From Actinomycetes bacterium (GTDB lineage Bacteria; Actinomycetota; Thermoleophilia; Gaiellales; F1-60-MAGs149), in NCBI GenBank assembly GCA_025360225.1, contig JANYCN010000046.1, positions 1-50,767 of the forward strand: 50,767 nt of DNA. Reading direction: 5' to 3'. The notes under the pieces were generated by a model. The model made no database searches. It had not been told where the DNA came from and saw nothing but the letters and a program-made list of their open reading frames with translations. Made by a program: the position numbers and the translations under genes. This document shows positions 1 to 7,562 of this stretch, one piece after another. Positions within the stretch are counted from its first letter, which is position 1. Each line of letters begins with the position of its first letter.

Positions 1-421
1 CTACGGCGCGTACGCGCGCGACCATGAGCTCTCGGCGGTCGGGAAGCCGACGATCGTCGGCTCGTCCGACACGGCCTTTCGCGGTGACGCCACGCGGTGG
101 AACCCGGAGGAGTTGCTCGTCGCCGCTCTCGCCCAGTGCCACATGCTGTGGTACCTGCACCTCGCATCCTCCTCCGGTATCGTCGTCTGCGGCTACGAGG
201 ACGCCCCGGTCGGGACGATGGTCGAGGACGCCGACGGGTCAGGGGGCGGCTCGTTCTCCGTCGTCACGCTGCGGCCTGTCGTGACGGTCGCGTCGGCGGC
301 GATGGTCGAGCGCTCGCTCGCCATCCACGCAGAGATCCACGCCGTCTGCTTCATCGCCAGATCCGTCAGCTTCCCCGTGCTTCACGAGCCGCGGACGGTC
401 GTCGCCGACGACGTGGGATGA
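1..421 (+). CDS. OsmC-family protein (5' end outside window)
   Basis: The frame is open from the first bases of the window, so the start lies upstream; about 139 codons are visible. The segment WNPEELLVAALAQCHM is the hallmark helix of the OsmC/Ohr fold with one redox cysteine, and a second cysteine follows about 20 residues later in VVCGYED. Both are expected of OsmC-like peroxidases, which reduce organic hydroperoxides in the cytoplasm. The C-terminal half (VTLRPVVTV, then the AMVERSLAIHAEIHAVCFI helix) also fits the family. The next gene follows after a short gap on the same strand. The substrate cannot be inferred, and a non-peroxidatic OsmC-like role remains possible. Confidence 0.8.
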   Translation, partial: YGAYARDHELSAVGKPTIVGSSDTAFRGDATRWNPEELLVAALAQCHMLWYLHLASSSGIVVCGYEDAPVGTMVEDADGSGGGSFSVVTLRPVVTVASAAMVERSLAIHAEIHAVCFIARSVSFPVLHEPRTVVADDVG

Positions 422-496
422 CCTGGCTTGCCGCCTTCCCCGACGTCGCGTACGCTCCCGCGGCACGGACATGGCAACAGCGAGGCAGGAGCAGCG

Positions 497-1822
497 TTGG
501 CGGAAAGCAGGGCGGCACGGCGGATCTCGGCTGATGACGCCGCGGCGCTCGTCCGGTCAGGCGACTGGATCGAGTACGGCAGCGGCCTCGGGCAGACGGA
601 CGCGTTCGACGCGGCCCTCGCGCGGCGTGTCGACGATCTGTCGGACGTGAAGATCCGCGCCTGCCTGACGCTGCGCCCGCGGGCGGTGCTCGACGCTGAC
701 CCCGAGCGCGCGCACTTCCACTGGTTCAACTGGCACTTCACCGGCTACGACCGCGCGAAGGGTGACGCTGGGCTTGCGAGCTACATCCCATGCAACCTGG
801 GCGAGCTCCCCGACTACTACCGACGCTTCATCGAGCCGTCGGCGATCGCGGTGGTGAAGGTCTGTCCGAGAGACGAGCGCGGGAACTACAACTTCAGCCT
901 CGCGGCGCTGTGGCACCGCGCGATCGTCGAGCGGGCGAAGGTCGTGATCGTCGAGGAGTGCGCTGCGCTGCCCTACATCAACGGGGTCGAGAACAGCGTC
1001 CACGAGAGCGAGGTTGACTTCGTCATCGACGGTGGTGACACGCCGGCGGTGGAGATCCCCAACCCACCGCCAACGGACGCCGATCGCGCGGTCGCCCGGC
1101 TGATCGCCGGGGAGATCGAGGACGGCAGCTGCCTGCAGATCGGTATCGGCGCGATGCCGAACGCCGTGTGCTCGCTGCTCGCGGACAGCGGTGTCAGCGA
1201 CCTCGGGATCCACACCGAGATGCTCACCGACGGCATCGTCGACCTGTACCGGCGAGGAGCCGTGACGGGTGCGCGTAAGGCGCTGTATCGGGGCAAGATC
1301 GTCTGCTCGTTCGGCGTCGGAACCGCACAACAGTACGAGACGGCGAACCGCAACCCCGACTTCCTCTGTCTCGCCGTCGACCTGATCAACCAGCCGCACA
1401 TCGTCATGCAGAACGATCGCGCGGTGGCGATCAACAACACCACCCAGATGGACCTTCAGGGCCAGGCGGCGAGCGAGTCGGCCGGGCACCGCCACATCTC
1501 CGGCACTGGCGGCCAGGCGCAGTTCGTGCGTGGTGCGTACGCAGCGAGCGGCGGCAAGTCGTTCATCTGCCTGTCGTCAACCTACGAGCGAAAGGGCGTG
1601 CGAGCGAGCCGGATCGTCCTCAACCTGACGCCCGGCAACATCGTCACAGCTACCCGCGCCGACATGATGTACGTCGTTACCGAGCACGGCATCGTCAACC
1701 TCAAGGGGAGGTCGGTGCCCGAACGTGCACGGGCGATGATCTCGATCGCGCACCCCGACTTCCGCGACGAGCTCGAGCGGCAGGCCCGCGAGAGTGGCCT
1801 GATTCCGCGGGGACTGTTCTGA
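497..1822 (+). CDS. Acetyl-CoA hydrolase / 4-hydroxybutyrate CoA-transferase family protein
   Basis: A 441-residue protein of the family that moves CoA between acyl-CoA and a carboxylate, or hydrolyses acyl-CoA, through a glutamyl-CoA intermediate. The motif GIGAMPNAV is followed by LGIHTEM; the glutamate at about residue 241 aligns with the catalytic Glu of 4-hydroxybutyrate CoA-transferases. A late GTGGQAQFVRGA loop and the terminal VTEHGIVNLKG with IAHPDFRDEL are also typical. The TTG start at 497 is preferred because AGGAG at 487-491 sits five bases upstream; an in-frame ATG at 428 would add 23 low-complexity residues. The substrate is unknown. The gene abuts the LigD-like gene directly. 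Confidence 0.88.
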   Translation: MAESRAARRISADDAAALVRSGDWIEYGSGLGQTDAFDAALARRVDDLSDVKIRACLTLRPRAVLDADPERAHFHWFNWHFTGYDRAKGDAGLASYIPCNLGELPDYYRRFIEPSAIAVVKVCPRDERGNYNFSLAALWHRAIVERAKVVIVEECAALPYINGVENSVHESEVDFVIDGGDTPAVEIPNPPPTDADRAVARLIAGEIEDGSCLQIGIGAMPNAVCSLLADSGVSDLGIHTEMLTDGIVDLYRRGAVTGARKALYRGKIVCSFGVGTAQQYETANRNPDFLCLAVDLINQPHIVMQNDRAVAINNTTQMDLQGQAASESAGHRHISGTGGQAQFVRGAYAASGGKSFICLSSTYERKGVRASRIVLNLTPGNIVTATRADMMYVVTEHGIVNLKGRSVPERARAMISIAHPDFRDELERQARESGLIPRGLF

Positions 1823-2833
1823 TTGCCCGACGTCGCGCTCGAGATCGCGGGCCAGACGGTACGCATCAGCAGCTCGGACAAGGTGTTCTTCAAAGCGCGA
1901 AACGAGACGAAGCTCGACCTGGTGCGCTACTACCTCGCGATCGGTGAGCCGCTCCTGCGCGCGATCGGCGGCCGCCCGGTGTTGATGGAGCGCTACCCGG
2001 ACGGTGCGGGTGGGAAGTCGTTCTTCCAGAAGCGGGTTCCGAAAGGTGCGCCGGACTGGCTTGAGACGACGACGGTCTCGACGGTGAACGGCACCGAGTC
2101 GGACGCCCTCGTCGTGCGCGACCTCGCCCACGTCGCCTGGGCCGTGAACATGGGCTGTCTCGGCTTCCATGGCTGGCCGACGCTCGCCGACGATCAGGCA
2201 CACGCAGACGAGCTGCGCATCGACCTCGATCCGATGCCGGGCGTCGGTCCGATCATGCTGCGTGACGCCGCGCGTGAGGCGCGAGCGCTTGCGATCGAGC
2301 TCGGCCTGACGCCGTTTGCGAAGACGACCGGCCAGCGCGGCATCCACCTGTACGTACGCCTCGAGCGTCGCTGGGACCCCTATGAGGTCCGCGCCGCCGC
2401 CGTCGCGTTCGCACGCGAGCTGGAGCGCCGCCGCCCCGACCTCCTCACCGCAGCCTGGTGGAAGGAGGAGCGCGGCACGCGGGTGTTCGTCGACTACAAC
2501 CAGAACGCACCTCACAAGACGGTCTTCGCCGCGTGGGGCGCCCGCGCCGTCGCGAGCGCGCAGGTCTCGACGCCGTTCGCCTGGGACGAGCTCGACGACC
2601 TCGACCCTGGCTCGTTCACCATCGCCACGGTGCCCGCCCGGGTTGCCGCGAACGGCGATCCATGGGCGGCGATCGGTGATCGCGCGTGCTCCCTCGAGCC
2701 GTTGCTGGCGCTCTCGGCTCGCGACATGGAGGCAGGGATGATGGACGCGCCCTGGCCGCCGGTCTATCCGAAGATGCCGAACGAGCCGCCGCGCGTCGCG
2801 CCGAGCCGCGCGCGGAAGGCGGACGAGGGGTAG
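1823..2833 (+). CDS. Stand-alone LigD-type DNA polymerase/primase domain (PrimPol)
   Basis: A 336-residue homologue of the polymerase module of ATP-dependent ligase D, which adds nucleotides at double-strand break ends during bacterial non-homologous end joining. Visible motifs are the ERYPDG and SFFQKRVPKGAPDW substrate loops, the metal-binding RIDLDP (Asp134 and Asp136), KTTGQRGIH, and a third acidic motif, RVFVDYNQN (Asp about 224). No ligase or 3'-phosphoesterase domain is attached, and no Ku gene is in the window, so this is the free-standing form. The TTG start immediately follows the TGA of the CoA-transferase gene, suggesting translational coupling although the functions are unrelated. 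Confidence 0.9.
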   Translation: MPDVALEIAGQTVRISSSDKVFFKARNETKLDLVRYYLAIGEPLLRAIGGRPVLMERYPDGAGGKSFFQKRVPKGAPDWLETTTVSTVNGTESDALVVRDLAHVAWAVNMGCLGFHGWPTLADDQAHADELRIDLDPMPGVGPIMLRDAAREARALAIELGLTPFAKTTGQRGIHLYVRLERRWDPYEVRAAAVAFARELERRRPDLLTAAWWKEERGTRVFVDYNQNAPHKTVFAAWGARAVASAQVSTPFAWDELDDLDPGSFTIATVPARVAANGDPWAAIGDRACSLEPLLALSARDMEAGMMDAPWPPVYPKMPNEPPRVAPSRARKADEG

Positions 2834-2859
2834 CTGAGAGCAGCCCGCCCGATCGGCGG

Positions 2860-3471
2860 TCAGGTCACGAGCGTCGGGATGAAGCGGGTGTCGAGCGCGT
2901 CCGTCTCGTCGATGATCGTGCTCCCCGCCGCGAGCAGTCCGCTCGGAACGTCCGTCCAGCGGCTCTCACCGCCGAACGCGAAGTACGCGTCCCAGACGAC
3001 GTTGCCGGGCTCTCCGATCGAGCCGACGCGCTTGTCGGCCAACCACCGGCCGATCACCCGATCGCCGTCCCAGAGGTTCGTGACGCGCGGGTCGTCGAGG
3101 ACGTGGGTGTCGATGTCGCCTTTCCCATCGCCGTTGAGCATTGGGATCCAGAGCGCGAAGACGCGGAGTCGAGCCGTCGGATGCGCGGCGAGCACGTGTT
3201 GGCGGACCCAACTGGCCCCCAGAAGGCAGGTGCTTCAGGTGGGCGACATCAGGATGATCAGGCGGGGCGTCCCGTCGGCAGCGCTGAACAGGGTCTTCAT
3301 CTGGGCGACGTTGTGGATCGTCTCGATCGTGCCGGAACCGGACGCCGTTGTCGGGCCGGTCGCCGTGACCGTCGGAGGGGCGGAGGGCACCGATGTCCCT
3401 GGCGCCGCCGCCTGCGAGCCGCAGGCGGTCAGTACCGACGCGACGAGAGCTGCTCCGATGATCGATCGCAT
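2860..3471 (-). CDS. Predicted selenocysteine-containing thioredoxin-like lipoprotein (UxxC), in-frame TGA at 3235-3237
   Basis: One continuous minus-strand frame of 203 codons is broken only by TGA at codon 79. Downstream of the TGA the frame goes on at once as STCLLGASWVRQHVLAAH, so the local motif is SPT-U-S-T-C, a UxxC equivalent of the thioredoxin CxxC. The preceding strand LIILMSPT and the following long helix are the usual thioredoxin-fold flanks. The N-terminus is a lipoprotein signal with lipobox LTAC (Cys17) and then an Ala/Thr/Pro-rich linker, so the domain would be anchored outside the membrane. ATG 3471 is preferred over GTG 3480 because AGGGG lies eight bases upstream. It sits directly behind ccdA, whose product could reduce it. 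A SECIS-like hairpin follows the TGA. The alternative is a nonsense mutation at the redox Cys. No sel genes are in the window. Confidence 0.72.
3206..3231 (-). other. SECIS-like hairpin just after the in-frame TGA
   Basis: Starting four bases after the TGA, the mRNA can fold with a lower stem of about five pairs (ACCTG with the TTGGGT side, two of them G-U). An asymmetric pyrimidine-rich internal loop follows, then a perfect upper stem CTGG/CCAG closed by a GGG loop. The loop lies 17-19 bases after the TGA, inside the window reported for bacterial SECIS elements, and begins with G as they usually do. This was folded by eye without energy calculation. In such GC-rich coding DNA, short hairpins also occur by chance. 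Confidence 0.4.
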
Positions 3472-3476
3472 CGCGG

Positions 3477-4328
3477 TCACCCCTGCTCGATGGTTGCCGT
3501 ACCTCGCCGGGAACGTAGCGCGACGGCCCCCGCGACGAGGACGATCGTGGCTGCGACCGTCAGCGTCGGATAGGAGTGCGCTCGCGCGAAGATCCGGACC
3601 TGGCTTGATGAGGTGACCGCGAAACCGACGATCGGATCGTCCGCAACGGTGGCGGTGTCACCGAAACGAAGGCGCGCCCAGTAGTAGGTGAGGTACGCCC
3701 CGGAGGCGATGAGCAACAGGTTGCCGATGCGTGCGGTAAACGCGAGCGAGCGTCGGAAGCCGCGGACGATGCTGGCACGGAGGAGCGCGACGCAGACGGA
3801 GAGCGCGCAGAGCACCAGTGCCATGCCGAACCCGTACGCGACGAACGCCTCGACCTTCGACCCGCCCAGCGCTGTTGCGACGAACGTCAGGAGCAGGGGC
3901 AAAGTGCAACCGAGCGACGCAGCGCCATAGGCAACACCGAAGGCGAGCATCGCCGGCCAGCCGGTCCGCCCGGAGGCTCGGGCCGGGCGCGGCAGACGCG
4001 GAGACAGTGAACGTCCCGCGAGACCCGCTCCACCAACGACGACGAGCGTTCCGCCCGTCGCAAGCCCGAGCCACGGAAGCGCGTGCGACAACGAGCCGAC
4101 GCCGGCCACGACCGGTATCGCCACCAGGGAGAAGAACGCGAGCATCCCGACCGTCACGAGCGCGCCAACCGCGAGACCCTGGAACGCCCTGCTGCGTGCC
4201 TGGGGGAGGTCTCCCTCGTCCGCCGCGAGGTAGAACGACAGGAAAGCAGGCAGCAGCGGGAAGCCGCAGGGGTTCAACACGGTGAGGCCACCCGCAGCGA
4301 TGGCGATCGTGATTGGTACGGCACTCAC
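3477..4328 (-). CDS. ccdA: CcdA/DsbD-type transmembrane electron carrier
   Basis: A 283-residue polytopic membrane protein of the CcdA family, which carries reducing equivalents from cytoplasmic thioredoxin to extracytoplasmic thioredoxin-like proteins. The diagnostic first segment is LTVLNPCGFPLLPAFLSFYL (Cys21); the partner cysteine is in SLGCTLPLLL (Cys141). About six to seven hydrophobic helices are visible, the last one C-terminal. The GTG start at 4328 has GAGGG a few bases upstream. The stop overlaps or abuts the start of the UxxC lipoprotein gene, so the two are very likely co-transcribed and the lipoprotein is the probable electron acceptor. Confidence 0.9.
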   Translation of the reverse strand: MSAVPITIAIAAGGLTVLNPCGFPLLPAFLSFYLAADEGDLPQARSRAFQGLAVGALVTVGMLAFFSLVAIPVVAGVGSLSHALPWLGLATGGTLVVVGGAGLAGRSLSPRLPRPARASGRTGWPAMLAFGVAYGAASLGCTLPLLLTFVATALGGSKVEAFVAYGFGMALVLCALSVCVALLRASIVRGFRRSLAFTARIGNLLLIASGAYLTYYWARLRFGDTATVADDPIVGFAVTSSSQVRIFARAHSYPTLTVAATIVLVAGAVALRSRRGTATIEQG

Positions 4329-4396
4329 GCACCCTCATCGTACCGTCCCTGCTCGGCTCGGCGGGCTCGAGTCGGCAGCCGACGCGAGACTGCCGT

Positions 4397-5128
4397 CTAC
4401 GGCACCCAGCGCTCTGCCAGCGGCGTGAGCTGGAGCTCGTGCGTCGCCGCCCGGGCGCCCTGCGCGGCTAGGAACGCCACGGCGTCAGCCACCTGCTGCG
4501 GGTCGGCCAGTGCCGCCAGGCCAGCGCCCGACTTCGCCCCGCCTCGTGGCTCGATGCCGGCGTCGACGATCAGCAGCGCGACGTGCACGCCGCGCTCCCG
4601 TAGCTCGAGCGCTGCAGCCTGTGTGACCGCTCGGACGGCGAACGCTCCGGCGGCCCACAAGCCGCGACCGGGCATGGCGCGGCGTGAGGATCCGCCTGTC
4701 ACCTGGATCAACGTCGCCGGGGCGCCGCGATCGAGCACGACCCGCGCCGACCCGGAGAGGAAGGCGAACGCCGCCTGCGCCGGTGCGACCGACCAGTCGG
4801 CGAACGCACCGGGAGCCGCATCGGCGATCGGGCCGCCGCCGAACGGTCCGCTGCGTGTGCCGCCGTAGGCCGCTGCGGCGTTGACGACGAGGTCGAGACC
4901 ACCAAGCTCGTTCGCGGCGTTCCTAGCAGCCGCCGCCACGGAGGCCTGATCGGTGACGTCGGCCTCGATCGCGTACGCACCGGCCGCCCGTACCTCGGCC
5001 TGGCTCGCGGCCGAGCGAGCGGCGCCGGCGACGCGATAGCCGCGGCGCACGAGGTCGACGATCACCGCGTGGCCGAGGTTGCGGGTGCCGAACACCAGCG
5101 CGACAGGGGAGCGATCGGTCGGGTTCAT
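4397..5128 (-). CDS. Short-chain dehydrogenase/reductase family protein
   Basis: A 243-residue Rossmann-fold protein. The N-terminal strand and glycine-rich turn read VALVFGTRNLGHAVIVDLV, followed by an acidic EADVTDQ and LDLVVNAAAAYGG, the NNAG-like segment. The Ser-containing TLIQVTGGSS is present, but the expected YxxxK is replaced around GRGLWAAGAFAVRAVTQ, so catalysis may be altered or absent. ATG 5128 was chosen; an extended frame would run into the repeated element at 5195-5288. It lies downstream of ccdA on the same strand with no obvious functional link. The substrate is unknown. Confidence 0.75.
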   Translation of the reverse strand: MNPTDRSPVALVFGTRNLGHAVIVDLVRRGYRVAGAARSAASQAEVRAAGAYAIEADVTDQASVAAAARNAANELGGLDLVVNAAAAYGGTRSGPFGGGPIADAAPGAFADWSVAPAQAAFAFLSGSARVVLDRGAPATLIQVTGGSSRRAMPGRGLWAAGAFAVRAVTQAAALELRERGVHVALLIVDAGIEPRGGAKSGAGLAALADPQQVADAVAFLAAQGARAATHELQLTPLAERWVP

Positions 5129-5194
5129 GGGGACACTGTAGTGGTGCGATTGCGCGATGGCGCGTCGATTGGCGGGCTCCTGGTCTAGTCGTGT

Positions 5195-5288
5195 GCTGGC
5201 TGGCAGAGCCACCCGGCGGGTGGCAGAGCCGGCAAGCGTAGGACGATCCAGGTAGTCGGATGACCACGCCATTTCACAATCAGACCAC
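5195..5288 (-). repeat. Partial copy of the 15450-15594 element, inverted orientation
   Basis: Read on the minus strand, this 94-bp block starts with the same terminal sequence GTGGTCTGATTGTG and matches the first 94 bases of the element at 15450 with only four differences, all transitions. It lacks the distal 50 bp and the second terminal repeat; past the break the sequence reads ACACGACTAGACC, unlike the full copy. The inner palindrome CCACCCG-C-CGGGTGG is conserved. It occupies the 192-bp gap between the SDR gene and the EamA gene; nothing else was recognised there. Confidence 0.85.
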
Positions 5289-5320
5289 GAGCGCAGCATT
5301 CTCCGGACGCTGCACGAGGT

Positions 5321-6151
5321 CTACGTGCCGGCGATCGCGAGCACGCCGACGCCGACGAGCGTCGTGACGACGCCGAGACGCTGCGTCCGCGACAGGCGCT
5401 CGCCGTAGAGCACGCGTCCGGCGATGGCAGCAATCAGCGCGTACTGCGAGGTGAGCACGCTCATCGTCGCGACGCCGTGGCGGCTGCCAACGATGTAGAT
5501 GGTGTAGCCGGCGACGTCCGCGACGGCGGCAAACAGGAGGAGCGGCACGAGCGGGCGAGCGGGAAGGCGCACGTGGCGTACCATCGGGAGGACGAGAACC
5601 ATCGCGACGCCGCGTCCGATCGTCGTCACCCACAACGCGGAGGCCTCCCCGGCGTGGGCGCTGACGACGAACACCGCGCCGAACGCGACGGCTCCACCAA
5701 GACCGTACGCGATCGCGCTTGGCGAGATCGACTCGTGCTCGACCGACGTCGATCGGGTGGAGAGGAGGATCCCGACGACGACGATCGCCAGGGCGACGCC
5801 GGCGCCGCGGCTGATCGACTCACCCAGGGCCACGGCGAGAACCGCAGCGACCGCTCCGTCGGTCGAGACCAGCGTCGTCACGAGTCCCACGCTCGCGCGC
5901 GTCACACCGCGCGTCCAGCAGACGACGCCGATGATGTAGAACGCGCCGGCGGCCGCGGCGACGAGCCAGTCGTGCAGGCGGTGCGGCACCGAGTCGGAGA
6001 GGAGGGCAGCGGGGAGGATGACGATCATGCACACGCTCGTGGTGAGCACGATCGAGGCCCTCGAGCCAATCGCCCGGGCGACCCGCCCGCCGACCGCTGC
6101 GCTCAACCCCCACAGCAGCGCGGCTGCGAGCCCGAACGCGAGCCCGGTCAC
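5321..6151 (-). CDS. EamA/DMT-family transporter
   Basis: A 276-residue membrane protein with about ten hydrophobic helices in two halves, the drug/metabolite transporter EamA layout. It begins MTGLAFGLAAALLWGLSA, a typical EamA first helix, and the second half includes VAGYTIYIVGSRHGVA and VLYGERLSRTQRLGV, the conserved GE..s..q..G segment near the last helix. It probably exports or imports a small metabolite; the substrate cannot be told. GTG 6151 overlaps the stop of the preceding EamA gene by four bases, so the two may form a heteromeric or serially duplicated pair. Confidence 0.85.
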   Translation of the reverse strand: MTGLAFGLAAALLWGLSAAVGGRVARAIGSRASIVLTTSVCMIVILPAALLSDSVPHRLHDWLVAAAAGAFYIIGVVCWTRGVTRASVGLVTTLVSTDGAVAAVLAVALGESISRGAGVALAIVVVGILLSTRSTSVEHESISPSAIAYGLGGAVAFGAVFVVSAHAGEASALWVTTIGRGVAMVLVLPMVRHVRLPARPLVPLLLFAAVADVAGYTIYIVGSRHGVATMSVLTSQYALIAAIAGRVLYGERLSRTQRLGVVTTLVGVGVLAIAGT

Positions 6152-7026
6152 GCGGCGGCCACGGGGACGGGCCTGCGGCGTTCGGCGACGAACACGGCGA
6201 GGAGGATCAGCGTCCCCCCGACGAGGTGGCGCAGGTACGGCGCGTCACCGAGGATGGCCCACGCGATCAGCACCCCGACGACCGGCATCAGGTACATGAA
6301 GACCGCGAAGCGGCTCGCCGGGATCGCCGCGAGCACGCTCGAGAGCAACATGTACGCCGTGCCGGACCCGAGACCGAGGAACGCGATCCCCGCCAACGCT
6401 CCGAGCGTGATCGGGCCGCGCACCATGCCGTTGTCGAGGCCGTCGAGCAGCGACGCCGGGAGCACCAGCAGCACGGCTCCCAGCTGCGTCGTCGCGGCGA
6501 CTGCGAGCGGGTCGACGTCCTGGGAGTAGCGGCGCACGGTTGCGGCGTAGATCGAGAAGGCGGCGACGGCCGTCAGCATCGCGATCAGCGCCGCGGTCGG
6601 CACGTTGCCGAGCGGCACCGTGAAGGCGCCGGACGCGACTGCGCCACCGCTGAAGCCGAGCGCGAGGCCGATCAGCACCCTACGGGTTGGTCGGTCGCGT
6701 GCGACGACCGCCGCGGCGATCGTGATCCCGATCGGCTCGAGGCCCATCACCAGCGCCGCGAGCGTCGCCGAGGATCGGTCAACGCCGAACCCCATCAGCA
6801 CCGCCATCATCCCGACGCCGAACATGCCGGCGACGATCAGGTGGCGACGCACCTCCCGCGCAGCCGCGAGCCGACGGCGGGCAAGCAGGCACAGCAACGT
6901 GGCAGCGATGAGGAACCGCAACGCGTTCGTCGTCACGACGCCGAACGACGGCCGCGCGGCGTCGTACCCGGTGAACGATCCTGCGAAGTAGAGGATCATC
7001 ACCGCTAGGCCGAGGCGGATCTTCAC
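6148..7026 (-). CDS. EamA/DMT-family transporter
   Basis: A 292-residue, ten-helix EamA protein. Features are the early helix LGLAVMILYFAGSFTGYDAA, the central ALVMGLEPIGITIAAAVVARDRPT (an inverted-repeat element that normally reads EP), and the late FMYLMPVVGVLIAWAILGD, the conserved PV..v..a...LGE-like motif with Asp replacing Glu. ATG 7026 overlaps the upstream SDR gene by four bases, and its own stop overlaps the next EamA gene by four. The four-gene minus-strand run 8335-5321 therefore looks like one operon of two oxidoreductases and two transporters. The substrate is unknown. Confidence 0.85.
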   Translation of the reverse strand: MKIRLGLAVMILYFAGSFTGYDAARPSFGVVTTNALRFLIAATLLCLLARRRLAAAREVRRHLIVAGMFGVGMMAVLMGFGVDRSSATLAALVMGLEPIGITIAAAVVARDRPTRRVLIGLALGFSGGAVASGAFTVPLGNVPTAALIAMLTAVAAFSIYAATVRRYSQDVDPLAVAATTQLGAVLLVLPASLLDGLDNGMVRGPITLGALAGIAFLGLGSGTAYMLLSSVLAAIPASRFAVFMYLMPVVGVLIAWAILGDAPYLRHLVGGTLILLAVFVAERRRPVPVAAA

Positions 7027-7562
7027 GCGCGGGTGTCTGCACGGAGCGCCGCGCCCGCGGCACCGTCGACACGGATCGCCGCGCCGCTGATCGCCGCCAC
7101 ACCGGGGCGCGCGAGCCAGGCGATCGTCTCGGCGACCGCTCCGAGCGCCGTCGGTTCGTCGGCGACGCAGATCGCGTTCGCGCGCACGCCGACGTCGGCG
7201 CCCTCCGCGGCGAGCAGCTCCATCACCGCGATCGCAGCAGCCGAGGCCACGGACCGCGCCGCGACGGCGTGGTCACCGCGCAGGCCCGATACCGACGTGA
7301 CGATGACGATCGAGCCACCCGTGGCGCGCAGCGACGGCCAGAGGTCGCGCGCGACACGAAACGATCGCGACGCGACCCGCTCGAACGTCTCGACGAACGT
7401 CACGTCATCGGTCTCCGTCACCCGTCCTCGGGCCGGCGGCGTGGTTGCAACGATCAACAGCAGGTCGACCGGCCCGTCGCCCGCCGACCGGACGCTCCAG
7501 CCGTCGCCCGTCAAGGCGTCAACCATCGTGCCCGCGTCGCCGTCGACAACCAGGCGCCTCAC
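7023..7562 (-). CDS. Degenerate short-chain dehydrogenase-like protein
   Basis: A 179-residue protein related to the C-terminal two thirds of SDRs: GGSIVIVTSVSGLRG resembles the Ser-containing strand, followed by a helix AARSVASAAAIAVMELLAAEG where YxxxK is expected but absent. The end GVAAISGAAIRVDGAAGA matches the SDR C-terminal SG..i.vDGG. The N-terminus lacks the TGxxxGxG cofactor loop. GTG 7562 overlaps the stop of the intact SDR by four bases, supporting this start and coupling. It is best read as a non-catalytic partner or decayed paralogue of the neighbour rather than an active enzyme. Confidence 0.65.
   Translation of the reverse strand: MRRLVVDGDAGTMVDALTGDGWSVRSAGDGPVDLLLIVATTPPARGRVTETDDVTFVETFERVASRSFRVARDLWPSLRATGGSIVIVTSVSGLRGDHAVAARSVASAAAIAVMELLAAEGADVGVRANAICVADEPTALGAVAETIAWLARPGVAAISGAAIRVDGAAGAALRADTRA

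Noticed and set aside
3235-3480. Reading the lipoprotein locus as two separate short genes or a plain pseudogene
   Set aside because: The frame continues without gap across the TGA with an intact UxxC context; still kept as the main alternative in the entry.
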